Part shown: positions 36,593-47,251 of the stretch, piece by piece | How the letters are laid out: each line of letters begins with the position of its first letter | Numbering within the stretch: position 1 is the stretch's first letter | Source: Polytrichum commune | Lineage: Eukaryota; Streptophyta; Polytrichopsida; Polytrichales; Polytrichaceae | DNA length: 64,000 nt | Reading direction: 5' to 3' | NCBI GenBank assembly: GCA_950295325.1 | Contig: OX485805.1 | Coordinates: forward strand, 51,732,758 to 51,796,757 | Program-made: the position numbers and the translations under genes | Notes under the pieces: model-generated | Databases searched by the model: none | The model's input: only the letters and a program-made list of their open reading frames with translations | Told to the model about the DNA's origin: nothing

Positions 36593-37357
36593 ACATGTTT
36601 CCAGGGTTGTCTATCGCGACGTCCTGCCACCGTCATGACGTGTCGTGTCGGGGCGGACCCCTCCGTCATGACATAATAGGGTCCACGTAGGGTCATACTA
36701 GGGGGAAGCTAGTAGGGTGGGTAAAATACTTACCTTCTTGCCAAGGTGGCATCCAATGTGGCAGAAAAATCCGACGTGGATGTGCATATTTCCCTTGCCA
36801 GGTAAATCATTTTGCCTGTGTGTTTATCATTCTGTTAAAATCAAAGTAATAAAATATGACAAATGAGGGTGTGGGGGGGGGAGGGGAACGGAGCGGACGG
36901 GGACGGGAACGGATGCGGACGGGGGGAACGCCGGATGGAGGGCCGGATGGTGTACGGATGGGGGCCGGATTGGGGTTCGGATTGGGGGGGGGGCGGGTTT
37001 GGATTAGGGGGGGGGGGCGGATGGAGGCTGGATGAGGGCCGGATGGGGTGCCGGATGGGGGAGGGGAACGGGGGAGGGGAACGTAGGGAGCGGGGGGAAC
37101 GGGGGGGGGGACGGGCGCTAGTAATTTTTTTCCCACTTTACCTCTACTTTGCTGACATGGCACCATACGTGGACATCGTAAATCCTACGTGTCCTGATTG
37201 GGGTAATGTAATTACACAAAAAAATACGGTAAAATTCAAGTTCGTCAGGATAAAGACGGCATCCGGCATAATGTCGTGACAGATACGTGTCGTGACGCCA
37301 CGACATTATGTCGGGATTAGCCTCCATCACGACACAATAGACAACCCTGCATGTTTC
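36593..37357. mobile_element. Non-autonomous hAT-like element (36601-37349) with a G-rich core and a perfect 8-bp target duplication
   Basis: The ends are CAGGGTTGTCTAT at 36601 and ATAGACAACCCTG ending at 37349. CATGTTTC lies immediately outside both ends (36593-36600 and 37350-37357). Subterminal regions are rich in CGTGACG/ACGACATTATGTCG palindromes. The centre (about 36868-37115) is a G-rich minisatellite. The 749-bp body has no transposase, so it would have depended on a partner element. Confidence 0.9.
36868..37115 (+). repeat. G-rich degenerate minisatellite inside the hAT-like element
   Basis: About 250 bp of repeated GGATGG/GGGGAACGG-type units with many runs of three to eleven G on the plus strand. 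G-quadruplex formation is predicted from the G runs. Long frames on both strands here (Gly-rich or Pro-rich) are composition artefacts. Confidence 0.9.
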
Positions 37358-37439
37358 CAAGACTAACTGAAAATTGTGACAATGAATTGCTTATGAGGCA
37401 CCATCAACAAAGGATTATATCCATATGATTAGTTGCTTG

Positions 37440-37612
37440 GATAGAGAGATAGATAGATAGATAGAAACTTGACTCCTAAGAACGCAAGCATACATGAAGA
37501 GCTTCTTCACATGAGCCCATACATGTTAGATTTTTTTTAATGTTATGTTCTCCCACATTGTGTGTGTGTGCGTGTGTGTGTGTATATATATATATATATA
37601 GAGAGAGAGAGA
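37440..37612. repeat. Microsatellite cluster: (GATA)n, (TG)n, (TA)n, (GA)n
   Basis: GATA units at 37441-37464 and a TG-TA-GA composite at 37560-37612. Confidence 0.9.
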
Positions 37613-38233
37613 TCAAAACATCAAACAAAATAATTTCATTCATTTCATTCATTTCATGAGAAACTTGACGCGGTTTAATACAATTATAAAAGTCATATAG
37701 GGGTGAGAGGTTCTTTTGTAAGTGAAAGATTGCATGTTCTTCATTTGGCAAAGATGTCAAATTGTCTTGCAAGATGAACCACTTCCTGGTGCATAGATTA
37801 TATGCATTGATGATGATTGTGAGTTTTGGAGGTGGTAAAAAATTCCAATACCTACATGTGGAAAACATACATATCTATCTATCTCTCCATCTTAGCAAGT
37901 TATATATCATTTAAAGTGCATAGTCTCATTTTCAAGAACGTTGAGGGATTTAGGGGTTGATCTTCACTTACGTACAATTTGACCACGAGACTGCAAATGA
38001 CGACACCTAATTCTAATGTTTAGAGGGTTGGTAGACATTAAGGTCCGACTTCCAAAAACTTGGGATCCAAACCACCCTCTTTATGGACCTTGTTTTGGGA
38101 CTAACTTAAAGATTGAGCCCAAGCTTGTAGTTGACGTTGAAGTGAAAGCACTTTTCCTCCCAAAAAACATACTCTAACAATCTTCATTACTTCTTGCAAA
38201 AGGGTGCATTTCAAAGAAGTTAATCACCCTTAT
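37613..38233. other. Intergenic DNA without recognised features
   Basis: Only a CATTT tandem (37637-37658) and a TATC run near 37874 stand out. Confidence 0.5.
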
Positions 38234-38237
38234 CAAA

Positions 38238-38376
38238 ATAGGTATACTCAAAACACTCACCAAACCTAAATTCACCACTATGTACCACATGTATACATGT
38301 GGAAGTAACAAATGTATGCATGTGGTACATAGTGGCAGTTTTAGGTTTAGTAATGATTTTGAGTATATCTACCTTA
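38238..38376. mobile_element. Foldback MITE (third family, M3)
   Basis: The arms 38238-38299 and 38310-38376 are inverted copies, both with CACTATGTACCACATG and TATACTCAAAA, around a loop of about 10 bp. Only one copy was noticed in this window. Target duplication unclear. Confidence 0.75.
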
Positions 38377-38594
38377 TAGATTGCGAGTTCCAACTCACAG
38401 TGGTTGTGATTACGGTTAACCATGACCACAACCACACCTGCAAGTTGTAGTGTAAATGATACTTCAAATTGGGTGGAATGTTTAGTGAGTTGGGAATGAC
38501 AAGATTCAACAAAGAAGTGACACCTTATTAACGCCACCCCTCATTTTGTCATAAGATAGATGTGCCTAATTCCAACATAGCAATAATTTGGACA

Positions 38595-38870
38595 CCTATA
38601 TATGAGTGGTATGTGGTTGGTGTGGATCTAGTAAGGGATACCAAAAATACACGTGTTTGAAAGAGATTGGATTGTGTGCTCAAAATATGCTTATCTTCCT
38701 AAGGTCAATAATCAACAAATTGGGGGGACCTATATGACCATTTAACGAGAACGAGTATCTTCACTTTAATAATACATATGATTCTCGCATGAGCTCCAAG
38801 AATCACGATAAACTAGCTACTGCCTCGATTTGCATTGCTAACCATATGGTTCGAACTATGTGTTTCAATC
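38595..38870 (+). repeat. Dispersed repeat family R1, copy 3
   Basis: This has the R1 blocks GAGTGGTATGTGGTTGGTGT, GATACCAAAAATACACGTGT, TGTGCTCAAAATATG and TATATGACCATTTAACGAGA, followed by the AGCTCCA region. It is uninterrupted where copy 1 carries the M1 MITE. Confidence 0.7.
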
Positions 38871-39825
38871 CCAAAAGAAGTGAGATGGTTGGAGAAAATA
38901 AACCATTTAAGACTTATCTACCGTACTATATGCTTAGGCCCTAGTGTAATTACTTGGGTTCAGAATTAAGGTAGCCGACCCATTCCCAACCAATTAAGTA
39001 ATTTAGCACATTCGCGGTTCATATACGATTAGAGAAAGAAATACTTGTGTAAAAGGAATAGAAATAAGTAGCAAATCATATTTTTCATTTTTTTTGTGCA
39101 ATAACCAAATTATTATGAATTTTCTAAGTGGACATTCTCTTCGACCTATACTTGTGATGTAGGCTACCCTCTTTCTAATCACCAATCGCTTACAAAATCA
39201 AGAACGCTTGATTCCCATCATCAATAATTGCGACACCCAAATATGCTTGCAATCTAGAACTTAGATGTCAACTTAACTAGTGACATTTGACTAAGTTAGA
39301 TTTTGACCATGTCATGTTAGCACTAATAAGAGATTGGCATTGTAATGCATGGAAATAGGTAGGCCTAAGGTGCGAGAATGGGGCGGTGGTCGGGAATGGG
39401 TCAGCTACCTTATGCTCTCACCAATAGGATTGCTCGATGTCGAAGTGTCTTTGAAGCCTTCCAAGGTAATTTTGTTTGAATGTGCTTCAACTAAGGTAGA
39501 TGAGGATAATGTGGACACCTCTAGCCAATAGATTCAAGCATTAGAAGCTTGAGCAAGGGAGCAATTGCGAATTATGAGCAAAGAGTTTGAAAGAATTGAA
39601 ATGGGAGTTGAGGAAGGTATCAATCTAGGCTCCGGAATCAAAGATTCTTTGTTTTCCAATTTTTTGTTATAGGGGGGAACTCTTTTATCATTGTGCAAGT
39701 GGACATCATCATTAGCATATTCTACATGAGTCATTTGCCAATGAAAACCAAGTTCAATGCCAATATTAGTTGTGTCATGTCTCTAAAGTGGTATGGTGGG
39801 TGTACTTTGATTTTGTGAAGGTGAC
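38871..39825. other. Intergenic DNA without recognised features
   Basis: A 60-codon plus-strand frame at 39349 has no recognised motif. Nothing else supportable. Confidence 0.5.
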
Positions 39826-40576
39826 TAAGGTAGAGGGTGGTCAAACCAACACTTACAACACTTACTTATGGCTATTTGGTTGATATTATAGAGAATTCAT
39901 ATTAGTCTTTGAACTAAACACATGTATAAAGTAGAAGGAGGAATATTTTTAGCCTCAATTGAATAGTTGATGAATATTCAAAGTCAAAACCACTAGCTTC
40001 CTTAAACCAATCTCTAGGCCCTGTGTAAGACAACCTTGCATATGATGAGGTCCCCCACCTTCATTGTTACAACCAACACAAGATTGCCTAGAACCAACAC
40101 AACATAGTTGGGTACTACACCCAAGCTAGATCAAAGCCCAACTAGTAACGGTGTGCAAGGCCACACGGCCACCTCCATGATCCCTCCTGGTTCGGTTGCA
40201 AAACCGTCACTATGCATCCCATGTACCGATGGCCTTTATGCCTAGAACCGACCCCCTTTGTGCTTTGTGGGCTTACCTCCTTGACTTTGTGAATAGAATG
40301 GCTAGAACCGCCCCCCGCCCCCGTGAATAGAATGCTTAGAATAGGCATTGACAAGCCACCCTGAAACTCACCTTGAACAAACATGAGATAGAGTGCAGCC
40401 CGTCACCTACCCTACATGGAGGTAGTGGAGGCCGGTTCGAGGTGGCGCCATTGATGGTACCTAAAACTGTCACTATGTGGACCCGGGCACTCCTACACTA
40501 TGGGAACAATCCAAGATAATGGAGTGTTGATGATTGGGAGGCGTCATAGGTGTCGGCTTTGGCACCCTCTACCTAA
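39826..40576 (+). mobile_element. Harbinger-like non-autonomous element, copy 1 (39829-40573) with TAA target duplication
   Basis: The left end GGTAGAGGGTGGTCAAACC and right end GGCTTTGGCACCCTCTACC form about 27-bp terminal inverted repeats. TAA flanks both ends (39826-39828 and 40574-40576). The body (745 bp) is homologous to 42767-43545 in opposite orientation. A TAA/TTA duplication with G-starting ends fits PIF/Harbinger. No transposase inside. Confidence 0.85.
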
Positions 40577-40689
40577 ACCCAAATATCATCAAAGTGGCGA
40601 CTAAATCACCATATATTGCTCACTTACCATATTAGAACGACTGTATCGCCAATTAGGCGCCAATAATGGGTGTCCAATTAAGGAAGCTA

Positions 40690-40770
40690 ACCAAACTAGT
40701 GCCCTCTACCTTATTGGAGCACTAATAAGTTAGAGGACGCTAAAGTGTCAACTTTTGTGGTTGGAGGATG
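40690..40770. repeat. Partial relic of the Harbinger-like ends
   Basis: The motifs GCCCTCTACCTTA and TAGAGGACGCTAAAGTGTC resemble both termini of the 39829 element brought close together, as expected for an internally deleted copy. Confidence 0.5.
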
Positions 40771-41059
40771 GCATATATGTGTGTGAGAGCTAGTTGGGAC
40801 CCACCATACAACCTCGATGACCTGGCATGGAGCCAATGAGAAGCGCACAATCGATTCTCCACCGCCGATTGGTGGACAAATTTAACCTCCGTCACCTTGT
40901 GATAGGTTCACACGGCTATGGGGCTATCTTGTGGGCCGGTGCCTTTCTAGCCTCTACACGTGCCTCTATTACCATGTGGTCCAAATCCATTCTCCAATAA
41001 CTTTGGTGTTTGGTTTAATTATACAATAGAGTATGTGTAAAGTAAAGCGGACGAAACCA

Positions 41060-41560
41060 TGGGTTCAATCCAAACCACGAGTTTATGAGAATTCACACGA
41101 ACATAACATTATTCAGATCCATAACAATGTTTCGTGGGACTGACAATGTTCCACAAAACATTGTTATGGATCTGAATAAAGTTACGAGGTCATCCAAGTT
41201 TTTTTAATGCTTAAATTGTCATACACAAAAGTGGTGTCGGGGGTATAAAGAACTGGTTTTCTAGCTTGTCCTACTAGGATGGGTGGGCTAAACTAGCCTT
41301 GCATAGGCTCATATGGGATTTATGACAACATGGTTCATGTATAAACCCTAAATTAAATCTTAGAATTCTCTCAAACTTTGAGAGATGGAAAGAGGAGGTC
41401 CCAAAAGTTCCACTCAGCTTTTAAAATAAGCTACAACATATGACGAGTTAATGAGCTCTTGATAGAAAGTTTTCTCAAAGGAAGGATGAAATCCACATTT
41501 TCGTCGCTCTTTGAGGGACTTTACGGATAACTCTAATGATCATAGGTTGTTCCTAAATTA
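41060..41560 (-). repeat. Dispersed repeat family R2, copy 3 (inverted, interrupted by an M1 MITE)
   Basis: The reverse complement matches R2 copies 1 and 2 in order (AAAGTCCCTCAAAGAGC, ATCAAGAGCTCATTAAC, GGCTAGTTTAGCCCACCCAT, TCATAAACTCGTGGTTTGG). It is interrupted at 41102-41185 by the MITE. Confidence 0.75.
41102..41185. mobile_element. Foldback MITE, family M1 (copy 2, short)
   Basis: 84 bp. The left arm CATAACATTATTCAGATCC is mirrored at the right end, with TGTTTCGTGGGACTGACAA in the centre. It is a shorter relative of 15500-15660. R2 copies 1 and 2 have the uninterrupted site. Confidence 0.85.
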
Positions 41561-42258
41561 GGTGAAACATAGGTATGTCCACGTACCTTCGAATCTTAGA
41601 AACTGTTAAAATCGATTTACATTTGAGAAGCAATTTAGGGACTCATGGTTGGTTACACAAAAGGCTACGAATTGACATTCAAGCATATTTGGACAAACCA
41701 CTTGTCCAAAAATGATGAGGGATGTGCACTTGTGGGGACAAAACATCAAACGACACAACAACCACAACAATTCCAAGTTTGCCAACCACTATATTTGTGT
41801 AGTTTTGTGATACAATGCACCTTGTATTGGCAATCATAATTGTCCAATATCCATGCATGTAAATATAAACAAATAAAATATATAAATAGAAATCTTAGTG
41901 AATGGCTCTTGACAATTATTGAAATCTCATTGGTTGAGAGTGTCACATGCTACCGTTCTAGGTTTACACGAGGGCAATTATGGACTGCAACCTATGATAA
42001 TGTTGGTAGAGTTGTAGGGGGAGTTTTTGGGACAACTCTTGAAGGTAGGCACGTCAGAATGTGCAGCAAAAAATTTGGATTTACACTAAGGACTTGTGAC
42101 TTCCAAAAGACTTTGGATTATGATGCATGGACTTCTATATACTCTCATCCAAAAAGCAGAGTATCATGGTCAATTTAAGAGTCACGACCTAATGCCTATA
42201 AGTAGTGTGTTGCCACACTGATTAGCCATGTAAACAAGCATGTAAACAACGTTACAAA
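41561..42258. other. Intergenic DNA without a recognised gene
   Basis: A 112-codon plus-strand frame (41840-42178) has no motif I recognise and no obvious codon bias. It is left unannotated as coding. Confidence 0.45.
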
Positions 42259-42484
42259 CTACACTAAATATCGTATGTAGTGTCACTTACTATTTGAAAT
42301 TATGTGATGCTATAATTATTTATATTATCTATCAATTTTTTTTCTTCCAACAAAGGTCAAATAGGTTGTTTGGACATTATAGAACACTAACATTTTTACT
42401 TCGTAAAAGAAATGTAAATGTAAAAATATTTAGCAGTTTGTAACTCCAAATGGTATGTGACACTAAATACAATGTTTGGTGTAG
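42259..42484. mobile_element. TIR MITE, family M4 (copy 1)
   Basis: The left end CTACACTAAATATCGTATG pairs with the complement of the right end (CTACACCAAACATTGTATT); TAGTGTCAC follows in both. 226 bp, non-coding. A longer copy lies at 43772-44160. Confidence 0.75.
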
Positions 42485-42763
42485 TTAAAATGAATTTATA
42501 GAAAATACATGTAACTCCAGATGTGTTTTTACCAATTTAACATTATGTACTTTATGACAAAGGAAACGTCACTGAGATCCACTATAGAGAATACTCAAGA
42601 TTATAGAGGAGACTTGTTTAAGTAAGGTTTTTCCTAGTGTACTGGGATTTTTTTTTTAAAAACGAAAAAATGTGTTTTAAAATTTCTAGATATAATTATC
42701 TTAAGTTTTTTTTTTTAAAAGGTTCAACGTTCATTGAAAAAACTACGCTCTAGATATGTCTCT

Positions 42764-43548
42764 TAAGGTAGAGGGTGCTAAAATCAACACCCTGCCTTAA
42801 ACCAACATCTATAAACGCTTCCCAATCACCAACACTCTACTACCCTAAACCGTTCCTCATGGAAAAGGAGTGTCGTGGTCCACAATGTGACGGCTTTAGG
42901 TGCCATTAGAGTGGCATCACCGCATATCAACCTCCAGTACCTTCATATATGGTAGGTAATGGGCTTCACTCTATCTTGGGTTGGTTCAAAGTGGGTTTAG
43001 GGTGACTTGTCAATGTCTATTCTAGCCATTCTATTCACGGGAAGAGGGGGGGGGGGGGGGACGATTCAAGCCTTAGAGCCAAGGGGGTCGGTTATGGGTA
43101 CAAAGGGGAGTCGGTTATGGATACAAAAGGGGGTCCTTTATGGGCAGGAAGGGGGTTGGTTCTAGGCTGCAAGGGGGTTGGTACCGGGATGCAAAGGGAC
43201 GGTTTCACAATCAAATTGGGTGGGATCATGGAAATGGCCATATTGGGCTTTGATCTAGCTTGGGTTTAGTACCCAACTTTGTCATGTTGGTACTAGGCAA
43301 TGAAAGTGGGGATTCTCATCATATGCAAGGTTGTCATACACGGGGTTGAGGGATCGGTTTAAGGAAGCTGGTGGTTTTGACTTTGAATATTCATCAAATA
43401 TTCAATCAAGGCTATCTTTCTTTTTCTTTTTCTTTTTCTTTACACCTATGTTTAGCCCCAAAGCTAATATGATTTCTGTTTATATCAACCACATAGCCAT
43501 ATGTATGTGCAATAGCTTAAAGTGTTGGTTTAAGCACCCTCTACTTTA
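42764..43548 (-). mobile_element. Harbinger-like non-autonomous element, copy 2 (42767-43545), inverted
   Basis: 779 bp, the reverse-orientation relative of 39829-40573, with matching termini (GGTAGAGGGTGCTAAAATC at one end; complement AGTAGAGGGTGCTTAAACC at the other). Flanks TAA (42764-42766) and TTA (43546-43548) fit a TWA target duplication with one change. A G-run (43045-43060) and repeated AGGGGGTYGGTT units lie inside. Confidence 0.8.
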
Positions 43549-43771
43549 GATAGTATGAGATATGCAAGTTTTCAGTGCTCCTTATGTGAAAATAAAGCAA
43601 AATTCCCACAAAAAGAGAACTCTGATAACTTTCTACAAATGCTTGGATATGTATGGAGATATGAGCAACTATAGAAGTAGGGTCATTATGTAGTGGTTAG
43701 AGATAGCCTTGAGGTTGTACTTATATGTGGGCTCAAGGGAATGACTAGCCTATGCCTCAAGGTAGGAGCAA

Positions 43772-44160
43772 CTACACTAAATATTGTATCTTGTGGTATT
43801 TGATGTCACTATGGTAATTTCTAGTGACACTTCTTATGACTAAGTTTATAAAAATTTCCATGAATAATACAAATTTGGATGAAGTCCGTGTCAATTATTG
43901 AAACAAAAAAAGCTTGATATATTTAGCATCCTAATATTTATGTGATGAAATATGGTCATGGATGATTGAAATGTGGATGAAAAACCACTTAACAGCAACA
44001 CTGTAAAGCTATAATGCCCTTTTTCTTTTAAAATTATACAAGAAAATGACAAATAACACTAGGTTTATATTTAGTGTTGGTGACACTACACATGCAATTT
44101 ACAATTAGTATTGAGTAAGACAAGTAGAATAGGTGAAACTAAATACAATATTTCGTGTAG
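43772..44160. mobile_element. TIR MITE, family M4 (copy 2)
   Basis: The left end CTACACTAAATATTGTATC pairs with the complement of the right end (CTACACGAAATATTGTATT). 389 bp, non-coding, with internal TAGTGTTGGTGACACTA. Confidence 0.75.
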
Positions 44161-45540
44161 TAAGATCTCCATGTAATGGAACTCGTTGAGACTAAGGGCC
44201 ACTTGACACTATGGTGGAGAAGTGCACCGGTCGGTCAAGAATTTTCGCCCCAAGACATGGTTGTTTGAGGCGAGGGATGGTATGCTGCAGAAGATGAAAA
44301 GACAATAAAATAATGCCTTAAGAAGTCTTGACCGGCCGTAGTGTAACCACCTACATGAGAAGTGTATTGGACAACTTCACCAAGAGGAGAAGTCCATCGG
44401 ACTACTTCACAAAATGGTCAAAGCCGGCCATAGTACAAACCTTACCTCCTAAATGACCATTGTATTGATATTTAAAAAAAATTATATTGATTGAAAAATA
44501 AAATGCATATGGCAATGTTTTAGAACTTCTTTCGTGACAATAATCTATCTGAAAATGTTCCACCTCTATAATACATCCAAATTAGGTAAATAAGTAGGTA
44601 ACATTATCTTCTTATTGATTTTTCAAGAAATTACATGTTGGTATAGTCCAACCTTGTTAATACGACACTCGTTTATACGACACCCTCAATATTACGACAC
44701 ATTTTTACGAGACCAAACTTTTTAGTTCAAATGCCTCTTTTATACGACTACAACACTCGATAATGCAACATATAGAATCTTCGTTTTGTCATATTAAAGA
44801 GGTAGTTAATGCTAGAATTCCTTTCATCTATACAATGTGCATCTAAAACACATCCATTTTCACTTGGAAACCACTTGGGAACTTCACTTATTGTTAGGAA
44901 CTTAATGGTAATTAGGGTTACTAGTGTAGACTGGACATAGTCAAGGTGAGAGTGGCCTCTTGCCTAGTATGTTGACTTGTACATGGGTGATATAGTATCA
45001 CTAGTATCTTGATGCTAAACGTCATGCATCATTGTTGTCTAGTTTCTTATTAGAGAACTCTTTATATTTTGGTGTTAAAGAAATTATTGGTTTCCAAAAG
45101 TTAGATGGGAATTTAGATAAGATGACAATTGCTAACTTGGGTAGGCAACACCAAAGATCTTTGGACTCTTATTTTAAGAGTTATTGAGAATATTTGTAAT
45201 TGTTTGGAGTTATAAGTTATTATTTCATACCATCTATATTACTTAAACTCGTTGTAAATATTTTAGGCTCATATTACTTATGTTTTCATATTCCCTCAAT
45301 AATAGGACAACTTTACGTCATTTTTCATATTAATGAGAAGACGACAACTCAATGATACGACTTTTTTTGTATTTCTCAAAAATGTCATACTAAAAAGGGA
45401 GAAAAATAATGCAAAGATTTCTCTCGGGTCATCACACCCCCTTACGTTTCATAACCATGTGCAATAAAAGTTTGCTACCCTATATTGTATGCCATATATA
45501 ATTTTAAAATTTATGATATTTTTTCTACATATGCATCAGT
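44161..45540. other. Intergenic DNA; possible remnant with TACGACA repeats
   Basis: Between 44660 and 44770 TACGACA occurs about five times, and similar ACGAC motifs recur at 45305-45365. This may be a decayed mobile element whose ends I could not pair. No coding frame. Confidence 0.4.
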
Positions 45541-45760
45541 GATCGGGCAGATTCTTGGGCATAACCGGTTGAGATCCTAGTGTTTGCAAGTCCAACCGGT
45601 TACATGTGGACATCCTCCGGTTTTCCTTTACTAAATGGAGTTTATCTTCTATAAATTCCTCTCAAATGATCAGTAATTTTCCCGCAGTCTTGAACTTCAA
45701 CCGGTTATTTCTCAAACTCAACCGGTTCATCTGTAACTAACTGCCGGTTCTCCTCGATCA
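45541..45760. promoter_or_regulatory. Cluster of AACCGGTT palindromes
   Basis: The 8-bp palindrome AACCGGTT occurs at 45563-45570, 45594-45601, 45699-45706 and 45720-45727, with CCGGTT half-like copies near 45618 and 45743. No gene starts nearby, so a regulatory role is speculative. It may be an internal repeat of an unrecognised element. Confidence 0.5.
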
Positions 45761-46479
45761 TTGATATGCATAACCATTGATAATATCTTTTGTATCTTTT
45801 TTTGAAAATTTTAGGCATCTTTATTTTTTTAGTAATTGTTTCAATTCAATTTTGCGTCATTCTAGTTAGAAATGGTATGTTTTTTTTTTTTTTTTTTTTA
45901 AATCATCAAATTTGGTTACCATTTTTTACTATGTAGTATATACCGTGTATATCTACTCATGAAAAACAAATGATAAAAATTTGACCCATTTTGGTGATGT
46001 TGTATGTAAAAAGCAAATTTGTTTTATGGCACGTGATGTTCAACTTGACAATGGAGTGCACCCCTTGAGAGATTTCTATAAGGAAGAAATATTTTATTGA
46101 AGTTGGAGTTCTCCAGAGGCCAAGTTTCGTGTCTGAGGCTTTGAGGTTGCCCAAGAAACTTGATCTCCAAAGAACTCCCCTTGGAAAAAGTGTCGCCATG
46201 TTGCCAACCATGTCAGTTTTTCATCCATGTACAAAGTTCTCCCCCAAAGGACTCTTGGCCGTAGTGTAAACCACCACCGGACAAGAGTTTCACTCTCGGC
46301 TAAGCAAATTTCAGAATTTCCCTGTAATGCTTGATTGGAGGACTTCTCCACTATAGTGTAAAGCGGCCCTAAGGCTTAATTGCAACCTAGTGCATTATGC
46401 ATCCTACATCTCGAGATTAAAAGCAAGTAACATATCATTACATGTAATAGGCGCTGACCCACCAAATTGAAGTACCAAG
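45761..46479. other. Intergenic DNA without recognised genes
   Basis: A T-run of about 20 lies at 45880-45899. Overlapping minus-strand frames (46351-45957) show no known domain. Confidence 0.5.
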
Positions 46480-46811
46480 TTATATATGAACCTTATGGCG
46501 GTACCCTAGGGTACAACATAAATTTCATGCAATCAAAGGTTTAGTTATTTGATTGGTCTCTGACCTTTGTACACTTTGGAATTTGCGAGGAGTCCTTGGA
46601 TATGCAACCAAGTCAACAATCCATCCTTTCAATCTTCAAAAATTATGCACAAACAATTCTTATGTTTTGGTCGCTGATGAGATTGTTCTTATCAAATGCA
46701 GTCCATTGGCACCCTTCCGGTCAAAATTGGAGTTATATTGAGTGAGATTTTGACTTTATGGGAGAGCCGGGGTATTGTGGTACCCCGGGGTACCACCATA
46801 AGGTTCATATA
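46480..46811. mobile_element. TIR element of about 330 bp
   Basis: The left TATATGAACCTTATGGCGGTACC pattern is mirrored at the right end (complement TATATGAACCTTATGGTGG), giving inverted repeats of about 37 bp, each with an internal GGTACC palindrome. No coding content. Single copy here. Confidence 0.75.
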
Positions 46812-47095
46812 CCTAGCATGCAATCTTCAAGGGACCATGTGCATCTAAGAGACATGCCTTCTTCCTACAAATCATGTTTGTCTTTTCATGTGAAAATTGC
46901 CTTGTCTCTTCTTCATGTGATTTGTGGACAATCCTACATTTTGGTGCTTATTTTCCTATGTATATGCATCTTTCTAACTTCATCTTTATATAGATGTAAA
47001 CAAATTGGCATAGAAGATATCAACAAACAACTTGCAAAACACACCATAAAAGAGTGGAGACGACAAAAACAAAAGAAAATAGGCTGAAACATATT
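46812..47095 (+). other. Intergenic DNA between two MITEs
   Basis: A 109-codon frame (46758-47087) starts inside the 46480-46811 element. It has one hydrophobic stretch but no family resemblance; probably spurious. Confidence 0.4.
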
Positions 47096-47251
47096 CATAA
47101 CATTAGTAAGTTGTGTGCGTTTGTTATGTGGGCTATGGGAATTCTAACCATGGGATGCACAAAACTTGCGCTGAGAGACTGAGATATAGATTGAGCTCCA
47201 AGCATCCCATAATTATAAACCCATGGCCCACATTTGCTTAGTAATGTTATG
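47096..47251. mobile_element. Foldback MITE, family M2 (copy 2)
   Basis: 156 bp. The ends are CATAACATTAGTAAG and its mirrored form; both arms contain ATGTGGGC and CATGGGATGC-like blocks, as in 35805-35974. Confidence 0.8.

Noticed and set aside
36807-37279. Long overlapping frames on both strands (Pro-rich minus, Gly-rich plus)
   Set aside because: They lie in the G-run minisatellite of the hAT-like element; the translations are low-complexity artefacts of composition.
37440-37612. Simple repeats considered as a CRISPR-like or regulatory array
   Set aside because: They are ordinary microsatellites with no spacer structure, in a plant genome.
44648-45430. Possible mariner/pogo-type element with TACGACA repeats
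   Set aside because: I could not pair convincing terminal inverted repeats or a TA duplication; kept only as a note in the intergenic entry.
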